Position numbers and translations under genes: made by a program. Positions 34,549-45,285 of a stretch of DNA of 64,000 bases are shown here, piece after piece (the first letter of the stretch is position 1; the number at the start of each line of letters is the position of its first letter). The stretch is taken from positions 62,001 through 126,000 of the forward strand of contig NZ_KB905466.1 in the NCBI RefSeq assembly GCF_000381365.1, in the 5' to 3' direction. The notes below the pieces were generated by a model. That model was given only the letters and a program-made list of their open reading frames with translations, ran no database searches and was not told the DNA's origin. The stretch is from Bacteroides salyersiae WAL 10018 = DSM 18765 = JCM 12988 (lineage in GTDB: Bacteria > Bacteroidota > Bacteroidia > Bacteroidales > Bacteroidaceae).

Positions 34549-35847
34549 ATGAACGAAGAAAAGAATATAAAAAGAGCATCCGGCTGGTGGGCACTTAGTC
34601 CTCTACTTGTTTTTCTATGCCTATACTTGGCTACTTCAATTATCGTCAACGATTTTTATAAAGTACCCATCACTGTCGCATTCTTAGTATCCTCATGCTA
34701 CGCTATCGCTATAACAAAAGGACTAAAGCTGGATCAACGAATATACCAGTTCTCCGTTGGCGCTTCAAACAAAAACATCATGCTCATGGTTTGGATCTTT
34801 ATTCTTGCCGGAGCTTTTGCCCAAAGCGCCAAACAAATGGGTGCCATCAATGCAACAGTAAACCTCACTCTACATATACTTCCGGACAACCTACTTTTAG
34901 CAGGTATCTTTATAGCTTCCTGCTTCATTTCGCTCTCTATCGGTACCAGTGTAGGAACAATCGTAGCTCTTACTCCGGTCGCTACCGGATTGGCACAAAG
35001 AACAGGAATAGATCTCCCTTTCATGGTAGCCATCGTAGTAGGCGGTTCTTTCTTTGGCGATAACCTGTCATTCATCTCCGACACCACCATCGCCTCTACC
35101 AAAACACAAGGTTGTGTAATGCGCGACAAGTTCCGGGTAAACTCCATGATCGTAGTCCCAGCCGCACTCATAGTACTGGGCATTTATATCTTTCAAGGAT
35201 TATCAGTCATTGCTCCGGCACAAACACAGGAAATCGAATGGCTTAAGGTCATACCCTATCTCGTTGTATTGGGAACAGCCATCGCCGGTATCAATGTAAT
35301 GATCGTCCTTCTTCTCGGTATCATCAGTACAGCTATTATCGGAATTCCCACGGGCAGTTTCAGTATATTCGAATGGTTTGGCGCAATGGGTAGTGGCATC
35401 ACCGGAATGGGCGAACTTATCATCATCACCCTATTGGCAGGAGGCATGCTTGAAACAATCCGCTATAACGGAGGAATCGATTTCATTATTGAAAAACTCA
35501 CACGTCATGTCAATGGTAAACGTGGTGCCGAACTAAGTATTGCCGCCTTGGTAAGTATCGCCAACCTTTGCACAGCCAACAACACCATCGCCATTATCAC
35601 TACCGGCCCGATTGCTAAAGACATTGCCGGAAAATTTAATCTCGACCGCCGAAAAGTAGCCAGCATTCTCGACACCTTCTCCTGCTTTATACAAGGTATC
35701 ATTCCTTACGGAGCGCAACTTCTTATGGCAGCCGGATTAGCCAATATCTCCCCCATCAGTATCGTTGGAAATTTGTATTATCCTTTTACGATGGGAACAT
35801 TTGCATTATTAGCCATTCTTTTCCGCTATCCACGCCGGTATTCATAA
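34549..35847 (+). CDS. NhaC-family Na+/H+ antiporter-like transporter
   Basis: This membrane protein of 432 residues has about eleven hydrophobic segments. The motifs 'GTSVGTIVALTPVATGLA', 'GGSFFGDNLSFISDTTIAST' and 'LCTANNTIAIITTGPIA' are typical of the NhaC branch of ion/substrate antiporters. It follows the uxaA gene but has its own promoter and is separated by a terminator, so it is not clearly part of the hexuronate operon. It may exchange protons for sodium or for an organic acid. Confidence 0.82.
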   Translation: MNEEKNIKRASGWWALSPLLVFLCLYLATSIIVNDFYKVPITVAFLVSSCYAIAITKGLKLDQRIYQFSVGASNKNIMLMVWIFILAGAFAQSAKQMGAINATVNLTLHILPDNLLLAGIFIASCFISLSIGTSVGTIVALTPVATGLAQRTGIDLPFMVAIVVGGSFFGDNLSFISDTTIASTKTQGCVMRDKFRVNSMIVVPAALIVLGIYIFQGLSVIAPAQTQEIEWLKVIPYLVVLGTAIAGINVMIVLLLGIISTAIIGIPTGSFSIFEWFGAMGSGITGMGELIIITLLAGGMLETIRYNGGIDFIIEKLTRHVNGKRGAELSIAALVSIANLCTANNTIAIITTGPIAKDIAGKFNLDRRKVASILDTFSCFIQGIIPYGAQLLMAAGLANISPISIVGNLYYPFTMGTFALLAILFRYPRRYS

Positions 35848-36034
35848 AAACAGAAAATGCCATCATACTGCGATTTCGATTTTAGAAACAGAACCACTGC
35901 CTTGTTTCTTTAATCGAAAAACCTCGTTTATATCCATAGCAAAAATCAAAATTCGCATCAGAAATTCATTCATAACTTTTAGATTTATAGCACTTTATTA
36001 CAAATTCCAAGTTCACTGATTTAAAAATATTATC

Positions 36035-36042
36035 TATCTTTG
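36035..36042 (+). promoter_or_regulatory. -7 box of the first sensor kinase gene
   Basis: TATCTTTG is a perfect -7 box, about 30 bases before the ATG at 36072. The -33 element is weak. Confidence 0.55.
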
Positions 36043-36071
36043 TGCCCTCCAAACAACAGTAATAGAAAAAT

Positions 36072-38495
36072 ATGCTAAATCATAATTCCGACAAGTTCAC
36101 CCGACTAACTTCCATGGCGCAGATTGGTTGGTTTGAAGTTAATTTAAAAACCCAACAATACACTTTATCAGAATTTGTTACGGATCTTCTATGTCTCGAA
36201 AAGAAGACAGTCGGTTTTAATGATTTGTATCATCTGGTTCACGAAGATTATCGCGAACATTTAAAAGAAGAATTTAAAGTCCTTCACAGCCAACGCATAT
36301 TCGAACAGATTTTCCCTATCCACACAAAATATGGAATGAATTGGGTACAACTGAAAATGGAATCCGATTCAGATATCGGCCAGGCAAATATCCACTGGTT
36401 CGGTTATATCAGATGTCTCGATGATATTGAAAGCACTGAAAAAGGATTGGGCAATAAAGAAGAACTAAATAAATTACTTTATCGCCAAATAAGTATATCA
36501 CATTCTCTATTGTCATTTCTGCAAACAGACGATATTTCCGATACAATCCGGGAAATTCTGAAAGATATATTGATACAATTCAATGGAGACCGGACTTACA
36601 TATTTGAAATATTCCCGGAAGAAAAGATTCAAAACTGCATTTATGAAATAACAGCAGAAAATGTATCTGAAGAACAGGAGTCACTCCAAAATATTCTGTT
36701 CGATGAATCCTCGTGGTGGAACGAGCAGATATCCGGTCAGAAAGCCATTATTTTAAATACACTCGATGCCATGCCTCCGGAAGCAAGATATCACAGAGAA
36801 ATTTTAGAACGCCAAGATATAAAATCTCTCATGGTTGTCCCATTGCTATCCAAGAAAAGGGTATGGGGATATATGGGTATAGACATCATTAAGCAATGTC
36901 GTAATTGGAGCAATGCCGATTATCAATGGTTCACTTCATTGGCAAATATCATCAGCATTTGTATTGAATTACATAAATCCGAGCAAAAAGCCATAGAAGA
37001 ACAGCAAATATTACAGCATAAAGAAGAGGTGCTCAATAACATTTTCCAAAACTTACCGGCCGGCATCGAATTATACGATAAGGACGGTTATCTGACAGAA
37101 ATCAACGATAAAGAACTCGAGATGTTCGGTATCGGGAACAGAGAAGACGTATTAGGAGTAAACCTGTTTTCCAACCCTAACATACCAGACAATATTAAAG
37201 ACAACCTCAGAAGACAGGAAGATGCTTTTTTCAACACAAACTATAACTTTTCCAACATAAACGATTATTATCCTTCTTTGAAAAAAGAGACCATCAATAT
37301 AGTGACCAAAGCTACGGCATTGCGTGACTCTAAAAACAATTTCACAAACTACTTACTCATCAATGTAGATACCACAGAGGCTGCATCTGCCCGTTCGAAG
37401 ATAAAAGAATTCGAAACCCTGTTCGCCCTTATAGGCGATTATGCAAAAGTCGGGTATGCCGTATTCGATGCTTTAAGCCGTGATGGTTATGCCCTTAGTA
37501 GCTGGTATGATAATATCGGTGAAAAAGACGGAATTCCCCTCCCCGAAGTTATAGGTGTTTATCGGAATGTGCATCCCGATGACCGGGCAGTTTTAAAGGA
37601 GTTTGTAGGTAATGTCAAACAAGGACATACTACCTGCCTGCGTAAAGACATACGTATCAAAAGAGCATCCGGTAACTATTCCTGGACCAGCGTCAACGTA
37701 CTTGTAAGAGATTTCCGCCCTCAGGACGGAATCATTGAAATGGTCTGTGTCAACTATGATATCACTCCACTGAAACAAACGGAACAAAAACTTATCATTG
37801 CCCGGGATAAGGCCGAACAGTTAGACCGGTTAAAATCAGCTTTCTTAGCTAACATGAGTCATGAAATCCGTACTCCCCTCAATTCGATTGTCGGTTTCTC
37901 GACTTTACTGACCGAAACGGATGATTTAGAAGAACGCGCAGAATATATCAGCATCATACAAAGGAATAACGAACTATTGTTACAACTGATTTCAGATATA
38001 TTGGATCTTTCCAAAATTGAAGCCGGTACATTCGATTTTGTAAAAGAGAGATTTGAGATTGAACAAGCCTGCCAAGAGATTGTACAAGAGCTCAAAGCAA
38101 AACCCCAAAAAGGAGTAACACTTCTTTTCGAATCGCATGCTTCACCCTGCCATATATATAGTGACAAGAACCGATTTACTCAAGTCCTCACAAACTTCAT
38201 CAATAATGCCATCAAATTTACCTCACAAGGCAACATCACCGTAGGTTATGAAATAACATCCGACAATGCAATAAAAATCTATGTACATGATACCGGGTTA
38301 GGAGTTCCCAAAGAAAAGCTCGACAATATATTCGACCGTTTTGTGAAGTTAAACACCTTTGCTCAAGGTACCGGAATCGGATTATCGATCTGCAAAAGCA
38401 TCATTACACAAATGGGAGGTGAAATAGGAGTCGAATCGGTCGTGAATGAAGGTTCGTGCTTTTGGTTCACACTTCCCTTGCAACAAGGGAAGTGA
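36072..38495 (+). CDS. PAS/GAF sensor histidine kinase
   Basis: This protein of 807 residues has no membrane helix or signal peptide, so it is probably cytoplasmic. Reading order: a PAS-like domain (about 15-120), a GAF domain (about 135-310), two PAS domains (about 325-435 and 455-570), a HisKA dimerisation domain with phosphoacceptor His597 in SHEIRTP, and an HATPase domain (about 700-805) with '[10 protein letters not shown]', 'DTGLGVP' and '[10 protein letters not shown]'. There is no receiver domain and no response regulator gene beside it. It may act with the adjacent hybrid kinase. Confidence 0.9.
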   Translation: MLNHNSDKFTRLTSMAQIGWFEVNLKTQQYTLSEFVTDLLCLEKKTVGFNDLYHLVHEDYREHLKEEFKVLHSQRIFEQIFPIHTKYGMNWVQLKMESDSDIGQANIHWFGYIRCLDDIESTEKGLGNKEELNKLLYRQISISHSLLSFLQTDDISDTIREILKDILIQFNGDRTYIFEIFPEEKIQNCIYEITAENVSEEQESLQNILFDESSWWNEQISGQKAIILNTLDAMPPEARYHREILERQDIKSLMVVPLLSKKRVWGYMGIDIIKQCRNWSNADYQWFTSLANIISICIELHKSEQKAIEEQQILQHKEEVLNNIFQNLPAGIELYDKDGYLTEINDKELEMFGIGNREDVLGVNLFSNPNIPDNIKDNLRRQEDAFFNTNYNFSNINDYYPSLKKETINIVTKATALRDSKNNFTNYLLINVDTTEAASARSKIKEFETLFALIGDYAKVGYAVFDALSRDGYALSSWYDNIGEKDGIPLPEVIGVYRNVHPDDRAVLKEFVGNVKQGHTTCLRKDIRIKRASGNYSWTSVNVLVRDFRPQDGIIEMVCVNYDITPLKQTEQKLIIARDKAEQLDRLKSAFLANMSHEIRTPLNSIVGFSTLLTETDDLEERAEYISIIQRNNELLLQLISDILDLSKIEAGTFDFVKERFEIEQACQEIVQELKAKPQKGVTLLFESHASPCHIYSDKNRFTQVLTNFINNAIKFTSQGNITVGYEITSDNAIKIYVHDTGLGVPKEKLDNIFDRFVKLNTFAQGTGIGLSICKSIITQMGGEIGVESVVNEGSCFWFTLPLQQGK

Positions 38496-38569
38496 ACTTT
38501 GAAAATTAATTGATTCATTTCCAAAATGTTAATTTCATCATAAGATATATATTTAAGTAAAACATTTCT

Positions 38570-38577
38570 TATCTTTA
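38570..38577 (+). promoter_or_regulatory. Weak -7 box of the hybrid kinase gene
   Basis: TATCTTTA differs by one base from the -7 consensus. It lies about 43 bases before the ATG at 38621, in the 125-base gap after the first kinase gene. Confidence 0.4.
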
Positions 38578-38620
38578 TTCAGCTAAACATTCTTTTCTTA
38601 TATTTAAATCAATACTTTTA

Positions 38621-41600
38621 ATGAAAAAATGCGTCATTATAATCCTTGCCTTTTTATATATAATACAAGGAACTGCAAAAGATACCCGAGAAATAATCAT
38701 ACGTGGTGACAGTGCTTTCCCACCTTATGAATTTATAAACGACAAAGGAGAACCGGATGGTTTTAATATTGATCTAACCCGTGCCATTATGGACGAATTG
38801 AAGCTACCCTACGACCTGCAACTGGAAGATTGGCCGGATATACTTCAGCAATTCGAAAAGGGGGAAATCGATCTGATTACCGGCATGGCAAAGTTCGAAT
38901 CTCCTCAAAACGGCCCGTCCAAACTGAGCAAAGCCCACAGCTATATAAACTACAAATTCGTCTGCCGGAAAGATGCCCTTATCCAACATACAAAGGATTT
39001 ATCACACAAAAACGTTATCGTACAAAGGTATGCCCTACCTCATAAAAAGTTAAAAGACATGGGATATGATTCCCATCTTATTCCGGTTGACAATATGATG
39101 GAAGGATTGAATATGCTATCCGAAGGTAAAGGTGATATGGCAATATGCCTTGACAACATGGCGCAATACATAATTTACAAAGACGGACTAACCAATCTTA
39201 GTATTATAGATTCCGAATGGCCATTACAAGAATATTGCTTTGTAGGTACTGACACCCAATTATTAGAACAAATAAACTCAGCCCTTCTGAAATTGAAGAA
39301 AAACGGAGTATATGACCGGATACATGTGAAATGGTTGGGAGAAAAGCCGACATTCAGTATTCCTACATGGTTATATTTCCTTTTGGGGGCTCTATTACTC
39401 ACCGCACTATTGCTATCCATCTTCGTCACAATCTATAAAAAAAGAGCCCAAAAGGGAGAAATTCTACTTAAAGAAGAAAATGAAAAACTCAATGCTTTAT
39501 TACTCGAAAACAAAAATTTTCTAAACCGATATCAGACAGTATTCAATACTACTCTGGTGGGACTAAGCTACTATGATAAAAAAGGTATATTGGTAAGCGT
39601 CAATGATGAGATGGCCAGATTATTTCAAATGGATAACAAAAACAAATTGCTGAAAGAACAACTATCCATATATGCGAACCCTGTTTTGCGAAATCACGGT
39701 ATTATAGACGAGCAAAACCAAATTCACGAATTTCATGGTATATTAAAATACGACATGCGTAAAGAGCAATGTCCGCAATACTTCGCCCGCTTTACCCCTT
39801 TCGATCAGATATTCTACTTCAAAATGGATGTTACACCCATAAAAGACCAGGAAGGAGAGCTTATCGGTATTTTAATTACAGCCATAGACCGGACGGCCGA
39901 GGAAAAACATGAACGGCAAATGGCCGAACAAGAAGCAAAACTCAATATGGCAATGAATGCAGGCAATGTCACTGCATGGATTTACGAACTGCACACACAA
40001 GAGTTCATGTTACGCGGCAATATGCGCACTGAAAAAGGACTCAATATGGAGAAGTATTTAGGCATGCTCCATCCGGACGATCGCATAATACAAAAAGAGC
40101 TATTCGATACAATCTTACATGGACAAAAAGAATCAGCGGAAACCGTATTCCGTTATATGCACGAAGACGGTACTTATCACTACTACGATAGTCGTATGAT
40201 ATCCAAAAAAGAAGAAGACACTGTGACAGCCATATTGGGAACCCAGAAAGATATAACACAAGAAGTACTTAACAACAAAATTCTGAATGACACGATTGAA
40301 AAACTCCGTTTCGCCATTCAGACGGCAGGTATGGCCATGTGGGAATATAATTGTGACACACAACTGTTCACCACATATAATGAACCGGTAGCAGATTACA
40401 AGGACGGTGCAGTAATCTCCATGAGCACTTACGACTGTTATTCACAAAAAGACGACGAAAATCTGGAACTAATTGAAAAAGCAGCGGGTATCGTAAAAGA
40501 CAGGAAGGATGAATCTTACAACTTCATTGTAAAAATGAAGACCAAATACGATTCGGATTGGCAGTATTGTACAGTACGCGGTGTCCCTATGGAGAAAGAT
40601 AAAAATGGAACGGTCATAAAGTATCTGGGTGTCAGATTAAATATCACCGAACAAATCAATTATCAGAAATTTTTGGAACGGGAAAAAGAAACCGCCCAAC
40701 AAGCCGATAAGCTGAAATCTGCATTTTTAGCAAATATGAGCCATGAAATCCGTACTCCGTTGAATGCCATCGTAGGCTTCTCCGAACTGCTTCAAACCAC
40801 AGAAGACGTTAATATGCGAAAGGAGTTTATGAATATCATCAACAATAACAACGAACTGCTGTTAAGGCTTATCGGTGATATTCTGGACCTGTCGAAGATA
40901 GAATCGGGACTTATGGAATTAAAGTTGGAATCTTTCGATTTGGCAGATGCATACAAAGAAACCTTTATGGCTCTGAAGCAACGATGTACTAATCCCGAAG
41001 TAGAGTTCATCGGCCATAATCCCTACAAGAGTTGCCTGGTAAAACTGGATAAAAACCGTCTGGTGCAGGTAGGAACGAATTTTATCACCAACGCTATAAA
41101 ACACACTGACAGAGGTCGCATCACTATGGGATACAGTTACATTGACGGAGGCATAAAATTATATGTAGAAGATACCGGACATGGTATACCGAAAGAAAAA
41201 CAGCACAAGCTATTCCAACATTTTGCCAAGCTCGACGACTTCACGCAAGGTACCGGTTTAGGATTAGCCATTTGTAAAGCAATCACTGATGCACAAGGTG
41301 GTAAGATCGGTATGGAAAGTGACGAAGGAAAAGGAAGTAAGTTTTGGGCCTGGTTTCCTTGTGAAGCAGAAATTGAGAGATATGAGGAAACGGAAGAAAT
41401 TGCAGAGGATATCCTAAGAATGGGGCATAATCCGACTCTTAGCACTTCACAGGAGTCTTGTACCAATGATGTTCAGAAGAAATCCATATTAGTAGCCGAA
41501 GATATCGACAGTAATTATATGCTGGTAAAAGCCCTCCTTAAAACATCTGAATTAACCCGTGCCTATACAGGTAAAGAAGCGGTGGAACTTGCATCAAGCC

Positions 41601-41818
41601 ATCATTATGATGCCATTCTGATGGATATGAAGATGCCGGTTATGGGTGGTTTGGAAGCTACCCGGGAAATACGGAAATTCGATACGGAAACTCCTATCAT
41701 CGCCGTTACTGCCAACGCTTTCGAGTTCGACAGAGAAGAAGCCATGAGGGCAGGATGCAATACGTTCATAACGAAACCCCTCAACAAAAAAGAATTGAAA
41801 GAAGTATTAGGTGACTAA
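38621..41818 (+). CDS. Hybrid sensor kinase with periplasmic solute-binding sensor and receiver domain
   Basis: This protein has 1065 residues. After a signal segment comes a SBP_bac_3-like domain (about 22-245, 'GDSAFPPYEFINDKGEPDGF'), a transmembrane helix (about 247-272), a coiled coil, and three PAS-like domains (about 305-680). The HisKA domain has His708 in SHEIRTP. An HATPase domain follows (about 800-915, 'GTGLGLAICK'), then a receiver (about 945-1064) with Asp1002 in ILMDMKMP. The sensor probably binds an amino acid or similar small solute in the periplasm. No DNA-binding domain is present, so an outside partner must pass on the signal. Confidence 0.9.
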   Translation: MKKCVIIILAFLYIIQGTAKDTREIIIRGDSAFPPYEFINDKGEPDGFNIDLTRAIMDELKLPYDLQLEDWPDILQQFEKGEIDLITGMAKFESPQNGPSKLSKAHSYINYKFVCRKDALIQHTKDLSHKNVIVQRYALPHKKLKDMGYDSHLIPVDNMMEGLNMLSEGKGDMAICLDNMAQYIIYKDGLTNLSIIDSEWPLQEYCFVGTDTQLLEQINSALLKLKKNGVYDRIHVKWLGEKPTFSIPTWLYFLLGALLLTALLLSIFVTIYKKRAQKGEILLKEENEKLNALLLENKNFLNRYQTVFNTTLVGLSYYDKKGILVSVNDEMARLFQMDNKNKLLKEQLSIYANPVLRNHGIIDEQNQIHEFHGILKYDMRKEQCPQYFARFTPFDQIFYFKMDVTPIKDQEGELIGILITAIDRTAEEKHERQMAEQEAKLNMAMNAGNVTAWIYELHTQEFMLRGNMRTEKGLNMEKYLGMLHPDDRIIQKELFDTILHGQKESAETVFRYMHEDGTYHYYDSRMISKKEEDTVTAILGTQKDITQEVLNNKILNDTIEKLRFAIQTAGMAMWEYNCDTQLFTTYNEPVADYKDGAVISMSTYDCYSQKDDENLELIEKAAGIVKDRKDESYNFIVKMKTKYDSDWQYCTVRGVPMEKDKNGTVIKYLGVRLNITEQINYQKFLEREKETAQQADKLKSAFLANMSHEIRTPLNAIVGFSELLQTTEDVNMRKEFMNIINNNNELLLRLIGDILDLSKIESGLMELKLESFDLADAYKETFMALKQRCTNPEVEFIGHNPYKSCLVKLDKNRLVQVGTNFITNAIKHTDRGRITMGYSYIDGGIKLYVEDTGHGIPKEKQHKLFQHFAKLDDFTQGTGLGLAICKAITDAQGGKIGMESDEGKGSKFWAWFPCEAEIERYEETEEIAEDILRMGHNPTLSTSQESCTNDVQKKSILVAEDIDSNYMLVKALLKTSELTRAYTGKEAVELASSHHYDAILMDMKMPVMGGLEATREIRKFDTETPIIAVTANAFEFDREEAMRAGCNTFITKPLNKKELKEVLGD

Positions 41819-41822
41819 GAAG

Positions 41823-41870
41823 CTGTTTAAATTTTGCTCAGTATTATTCTTAAGAGAAAAAATTAAACAG
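41823..41870. terminator. Terminator between the hybrid kinase and capsule operon
   Basis: CTGTTTAA (41823-41830) pairs with TTAAACAG (41863-41870), and flanking T- and A-rich bases extend the stem. It lies in the 55-base gap between convergent genes and could end both transcripts. Confidence 0.5.
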
Positions 41871-41873
41871 TCT

Positions 41874-42836
41874 CTAAGAATTAAGTGATTTTATTTTATG
41901 TAAATGGAAATATCTCTTCATAAACAGAATATAAATAACGCTTAAAAGCAGTATAGTTCCCCCCATATACCAATATCCATTATCTTGAAACAAAAAATAT
42001 CCGATTATCACCAATGCCTGTACCAGCATGTATACAGATGAAACCACCACATGAGGGATCTTCAGTTCATTCGCCATAATCTGATACAGATGCTTCCGGT
42101 GTGGCAAACCGATATTCTCATGAAGCATCAGGCGATGGATTATCGTCAGTACACTATCCACACCGTATACGGCCAACAGGATAATCCAACTGAAATCCTC
42201 CGTCCGGATAACTAACTTGCCGATAAAGAACAGCAGAACGAATGCAATGCAGACAGAACCGACATCACCGGCAAAACACTTGGCACGTTTCCGGAAATTG
42301 AAGAAGTTGAAAACAAAGACACTGCAAAGCACCGTCAGAATAAAATCCTGTTCTACGAAAGAAACGACCGCCTCATTGATATAAGCAAGGGCTACGAGAA
42401 CAACCAATGAATATCCGCCGGTGATGCCATTGATGCCATCCATGAAATTGTAGGCATTGATGATACCCGTACAAACGATCAATGCCACAAAAAGCGTCCA
42501 CCAGGGGAGTGAAAACAACCCCCATTGATAAAACATCAAAGCCATGGCGGAGAAATGAAACACCAGTCGGAGTACTTGTGAAGTGGAACGGATGTCGTCT
42601 ACAAAGCTGATAAAGGTGATCAATGTCAAGGCAAGCATAAACCAGGGGTATTCAAAATGACTCGTCAGAAAATAAGCCAATACACCAAAATAAAAGATGA
42701 TCCCTCCACCACGCAAAGTAATGCGGGTGTGAGAACTACGTTCATTCGGCTTGTCGATGATATTACATTTATCAGCGATGCGGAAATAAAAAAGTTCTGC
42801 AAGGAAGAGCAGAACTAAGATGATTAGATAATACAC
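41874..42836 (-). CDS. WecA-like polyprenyl-phosphate glycosyl-1-phosphate transferase
   Basis: This membrane protein of 320 residues has about ten helices, of the MraY/WecA family. Family motifs are visible: 'DKPNERSSHT', 'SFVDDIRST', 'NAYNFMDGINGITG', 'FAGDVGSV' and 'PHRKHLYQ'. The enzyme puts the first sugar phosphate on undecaprenyl phosphate to start the capsule repeat unit. It is the last gene of the capsule operon, which is common in Bacteroides loci, and it follows an epimerase gene that probably prepares its sugar. Confidence 0.9.
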   Translation of the reverse strand: MYYLIILVLLFLAELFYFRIADKCNIIDKPNERSSHTRITLRGGGIIFYFGVLAYFLTSHFEYPWFMLALTLITFISFVDDIRSTSQVLRLVFHFSAMALMFYQWGLFSLPWWTLFVALIVCTGIINAYNFMDGINGITGGYSLVVLVALAYINEAVVSFVEQDFILTVLCSVFVFNFFNFRKRAKCFAGDVGSVCIAFVLLFFIGKLVIRTEDFSWIILLAVYGVDSVLTIIHRLMLHENIGLPHRKHLYQIMANELKIPHVVVSSVYMLVQALVIIGYFLFQDNGYWYMGGTILLLSVIYILFMKRYFHLHKIKSLNS

Positions 42837-42929
42837 AGTCTTATATATTTAAAAAGTATCTTCGATCATGGAAATAATAAAAGAGCCAATCATCTGATTA
42901 TAAACGGATAATCTTGACCCGATCACAAA

Positions 42930-43934
42930 TCACTCAAACGATTGTATGGTCTTTATCAAGCCCTCTTTGGCAGTCACCGGCATTTTTTCAATGCCCAATG
43001 CGTTCTTTATTTTGGCATTACTAACCACATAATTCTCCGTCAGCTTCCGAAGACGCTCCTTGTTTAAAGGCAGATGCAGTAAGCTTCCAAGCCCGGCGAA
43101 ACCTTCCATCAAACTTTTATTTATTTTCCAGATATGCGGTTGCTTGCCCATAGCCTCACAAATGGTAGCAATCAATTCATTCGTAGACATCGCTTCATCG
43201 TCTCCCATGTGATAGATACCGCCCGGAACAGCTTTCGTCAGCAATCCTTCTATCACATAACAAAGGTTATCGATCGAAGTAAACGAACGGCGGTTCTCAA
43301 AACTGCCCAATGGCCAGGGAATACCTTTCTTCACCACATTATAAAGCAGATTCAGATTTCCCTTATTCCCAGGCCCATGAATCATGCAGGGACGGAGAAT
43401 ATACACTTGCCTATCCAACCCCAAACGACCAGACTGACCAACAGCACCACAAACTTCTCCTGCTCCCTTCTCAATTTTCCCTTCTCCCTTTAATATGTAT
43501 TCCTCCGCCTTAATTTTACTCTCGCCGTAAGGACCTACCGGAGCAGGAACGACATCCTCCGTCAGTATATCCCCCACCACACTGTCGGCAGCAGCTTTCA
43601 CTGAACTGAAGAAAATAAATTTCTTGGAAGAGGACTCTAAGAAGAAATCGAATATCTTCCGAGTCAGACCGGTATTGATATCAAAATAGGCTTGAGCCAC
43701 CGATTCGTTCTTGGTATCGTGAGCTTTACCGGCAAGATGGATGATGGCGTCAAACTGAGGAAAGTGGTGCAATGGGAAAGATGTTGGTTCAATATCTTTC
43801 CAAGAAAAAGTTTTCACCACACCGTCTTTCACCGGTGTAACAATATCCAAACCGTAAAGGGTGTGCCTGCCTTTCAAAGAAGAAACAAGATTGGAACCTA
43901 CAAAACCATGAATGCCGGTAATCAAAATATTCAT
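42930..43934 (-). CDS. NAD-dependent epimerase/dehydratase with an in-frame insertion
   Basis: This extended SDR protein of 334 residues has a TGIHGFVG nucleotide-binding loop at the N-terminus and catalytic YGESK (Tyr136, Lys140). It acts on a nucleotide sugar, probably to make the substrate of the WecA-like enzyme encoded next. Residues about 149-174 are a Gly/Glu/Lys-rich stretch (KGEGKIEKGAGEVCGAVGQS and on) between the YILK strand and VYILRPCMIHGP. Related enzymes have only a short loop there (family knowledge). The stretch is encoded by purine-rich repeats at 43413-43490. Activity may still be intact, as the insert lies in a loop. Confidence 0.85.
   Translation of the reverse strand: MNILITGIHGFVGSNLVSSLKGRHTLYGLDIVTPVKDGVVKTFSWKDIEPTSFPLHHFPQFDAIIHLAGKAHDTKNESVAQAYFDINTGLTRKIFDFFLESSSKKFIFFSSVKAAADSVVGDILTEDVVPAPVGPYGESKIKAEEYILKGEGKIEKGAGEVCGAVGQSGRLGLDRQVYILRPCMIHGPGNKGNLNLLYNVVKKGIPWPLGSFENRRSFTSIDNLCYVIEGLLTKAVPGGIYHMGDDEAMSTNELIATICEAMGKQPHIWKINKSLMEGFAGLGSLLHLPLNKERLRKLTENYVVSNAKIKNALGIEKMPVTAKEGLIKTIQSFE
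43413..43490. repeat. Purine-rich in-frame insertion inside the epimerase gene
   Basis: On the minus strand the segment has AGAAGGGA twice plus GGAGCAGGAGAAG, quite unlike the surrounding coding composition. It adds about 26 codons without breaking the frame. It looks like a small repeat insertion. Confidence 0.5.
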
Positions 43935-43945
43935 TGCGCGATATA

Positions 43946-45259
43946 TTATTTTCCGATACAGTAATATGAAAAACCTATTTTCTGAAGTTCCTTCTTGTCA
44001 TAGATATTACGCCCGTCAAAAACAACCGGTTTCTTCATCGTCTTTTTTAACACTCCCCAACTCGGCATACGAAATTCTTTCCATTCAGTTACCAAAAGTA
44101 AAGCATCCGCATTGAGTGCAGCATCATACATATCGGTGGCGTAATTCACCTTATTACCTATTTTGCGTTGGCATTCCTGCATAGCAACCGGATCGTAGAC
44201 CGTCACAATTCCACCGGCTGCTACAATATTATCTATCAAGACCAGAGCCGGCGCCTCACGCATATCATCCGTTTCGGGCTTAAAGGCCAATCCCCAGAGA
44301 GTAATTTTTTTTCCGGCCAGTTTCCCATCATAATGCTTTGTAAGTTTTTCAAAAAGTATATTTTTCTGAACTTCATTGACTTCCTCTACAGCTTTCAACA
44401 CCCGCATCGTATATCCATTTTTATCAGCCGTCTTTATCAATGCCTTTACATCTTTGGGAAAACACGATCCTCCGTAACCACACCCCGGATACAAAAACTT
44501 ACTACCAATACGGCTGTCTGCACCGATACCTTTACGAACCATATTCACATCCGCTCCTACCAACTCACACAAGTTTGCAATATCATTCATAAAACTGATA
44601 CGGGTAGCCAACATTGAATTCGCAGCATACTTTATCATCTCCGCACTGGGTACGTCTGTAAAAATCAAACGATAATTATTCATCATAAACGGCTTATACA
44701 GTCGTTCCATAATACTCTTAGCCTCCTCGGATTCTACTCCTACCACGACACGGTCAGGTTTCATAAAATCATCAATGGCATTTCCTTCTTTCAAAAACTC
44801 CGGATTAGAAGCTACATCAAAATCAATGGCAACATTACGTTTGTCCAGTTCTTCCTGAATAGCGGCTTTTACCTTTTGGGCCGTACCGACAGGAACCGTA
44901 CTCTTCGTAACCACAAGGACATATTTTTTCATATTTTGTCCAATGGTACGAGCTACTTCAAGTACATAACGCAAATCAGCACTACCATCTTCATCGGGAG
45001 GTGTACCTACCGCACTAAATACAACTTCAACCTCATCCAGACAGGAAGCCAACGAGGTAGTAAACTTCAAACGCCCGGCATTATAATTACGATGAACCAT
45101 ATCTTCCAGTCCCGGCTCATAAATTGGAATAATTCCTTTTTTCAAATTCTCGATCTTAGATTCCATCACATCTACACAAGTGACATCCACTCCCATCTCC
45201 GAGAAACAGGTTCCTGTTACCAAACCCACATAACCAGTTCCAACAATTGCTATTTTCAT
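43946..45259 (-). CDS. ugd: UDP-glucose 6-dehydrogenase
   Basis: This protein has about 437 residues from the ATG at 45259 (MKIAIVGTGYVGLVTGTCFS). The open frame to 45313 would overlap the upstream gene and lacks the usual start. It oxidises UDP-glucose to UDP-glucuronate with two NAD+. The motifs are GTGYVG, 'STVPVGTA', the EFLKEGNAIDDF segment and the catalytic cysteine in 'PGCGYGGSCFPKDVKAL'. With the upstream epimerase gene it supplies UDP-glucuronate and UDP-galacturonate for the capsule. Confidence 0.92.
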   Translation of the reverse strand: MKIAIVGTGYVGLVTGTCFSEMGVDVTCVDVMESKIENLKKGIIPIYEPGLEDMVHRNYNAGRLKFTTSLASCLDEVEVVFSAVGTPPDEDGSADLRYVLEVARTIGQNMKKYVLVVTKSTVPVGTAQKVKAAIQEELDKRNVAIDFDVASNPEFLKEGNAIDDFMKPDRVVVGVESEEAKSIMERLYKPFMMNNYRLIFTDVPSAEMIKYAANSMLATRISFMNDIANLCELVGADVNMVRKGIGADSRIGSKFLYPGCGYGGSCFPKDVKALIKTADKNGYTMRVLKAVEEVNEVQKNILFEKLTKHYDGKLAGKKITLWGLAFKPETDDMREAPALVLIDNIVAAGGIVTVYDPVAMQECQRKIGNKVNYATDMYDAALNADALLLVTEWKEFRMPSWGVLKKTMKKPVVFDGRNIYDKKELQKIGFSYYCIGK

Positions 45260-45285
45260 ATTTCTTTGATTTGAAATTTTAGTAT

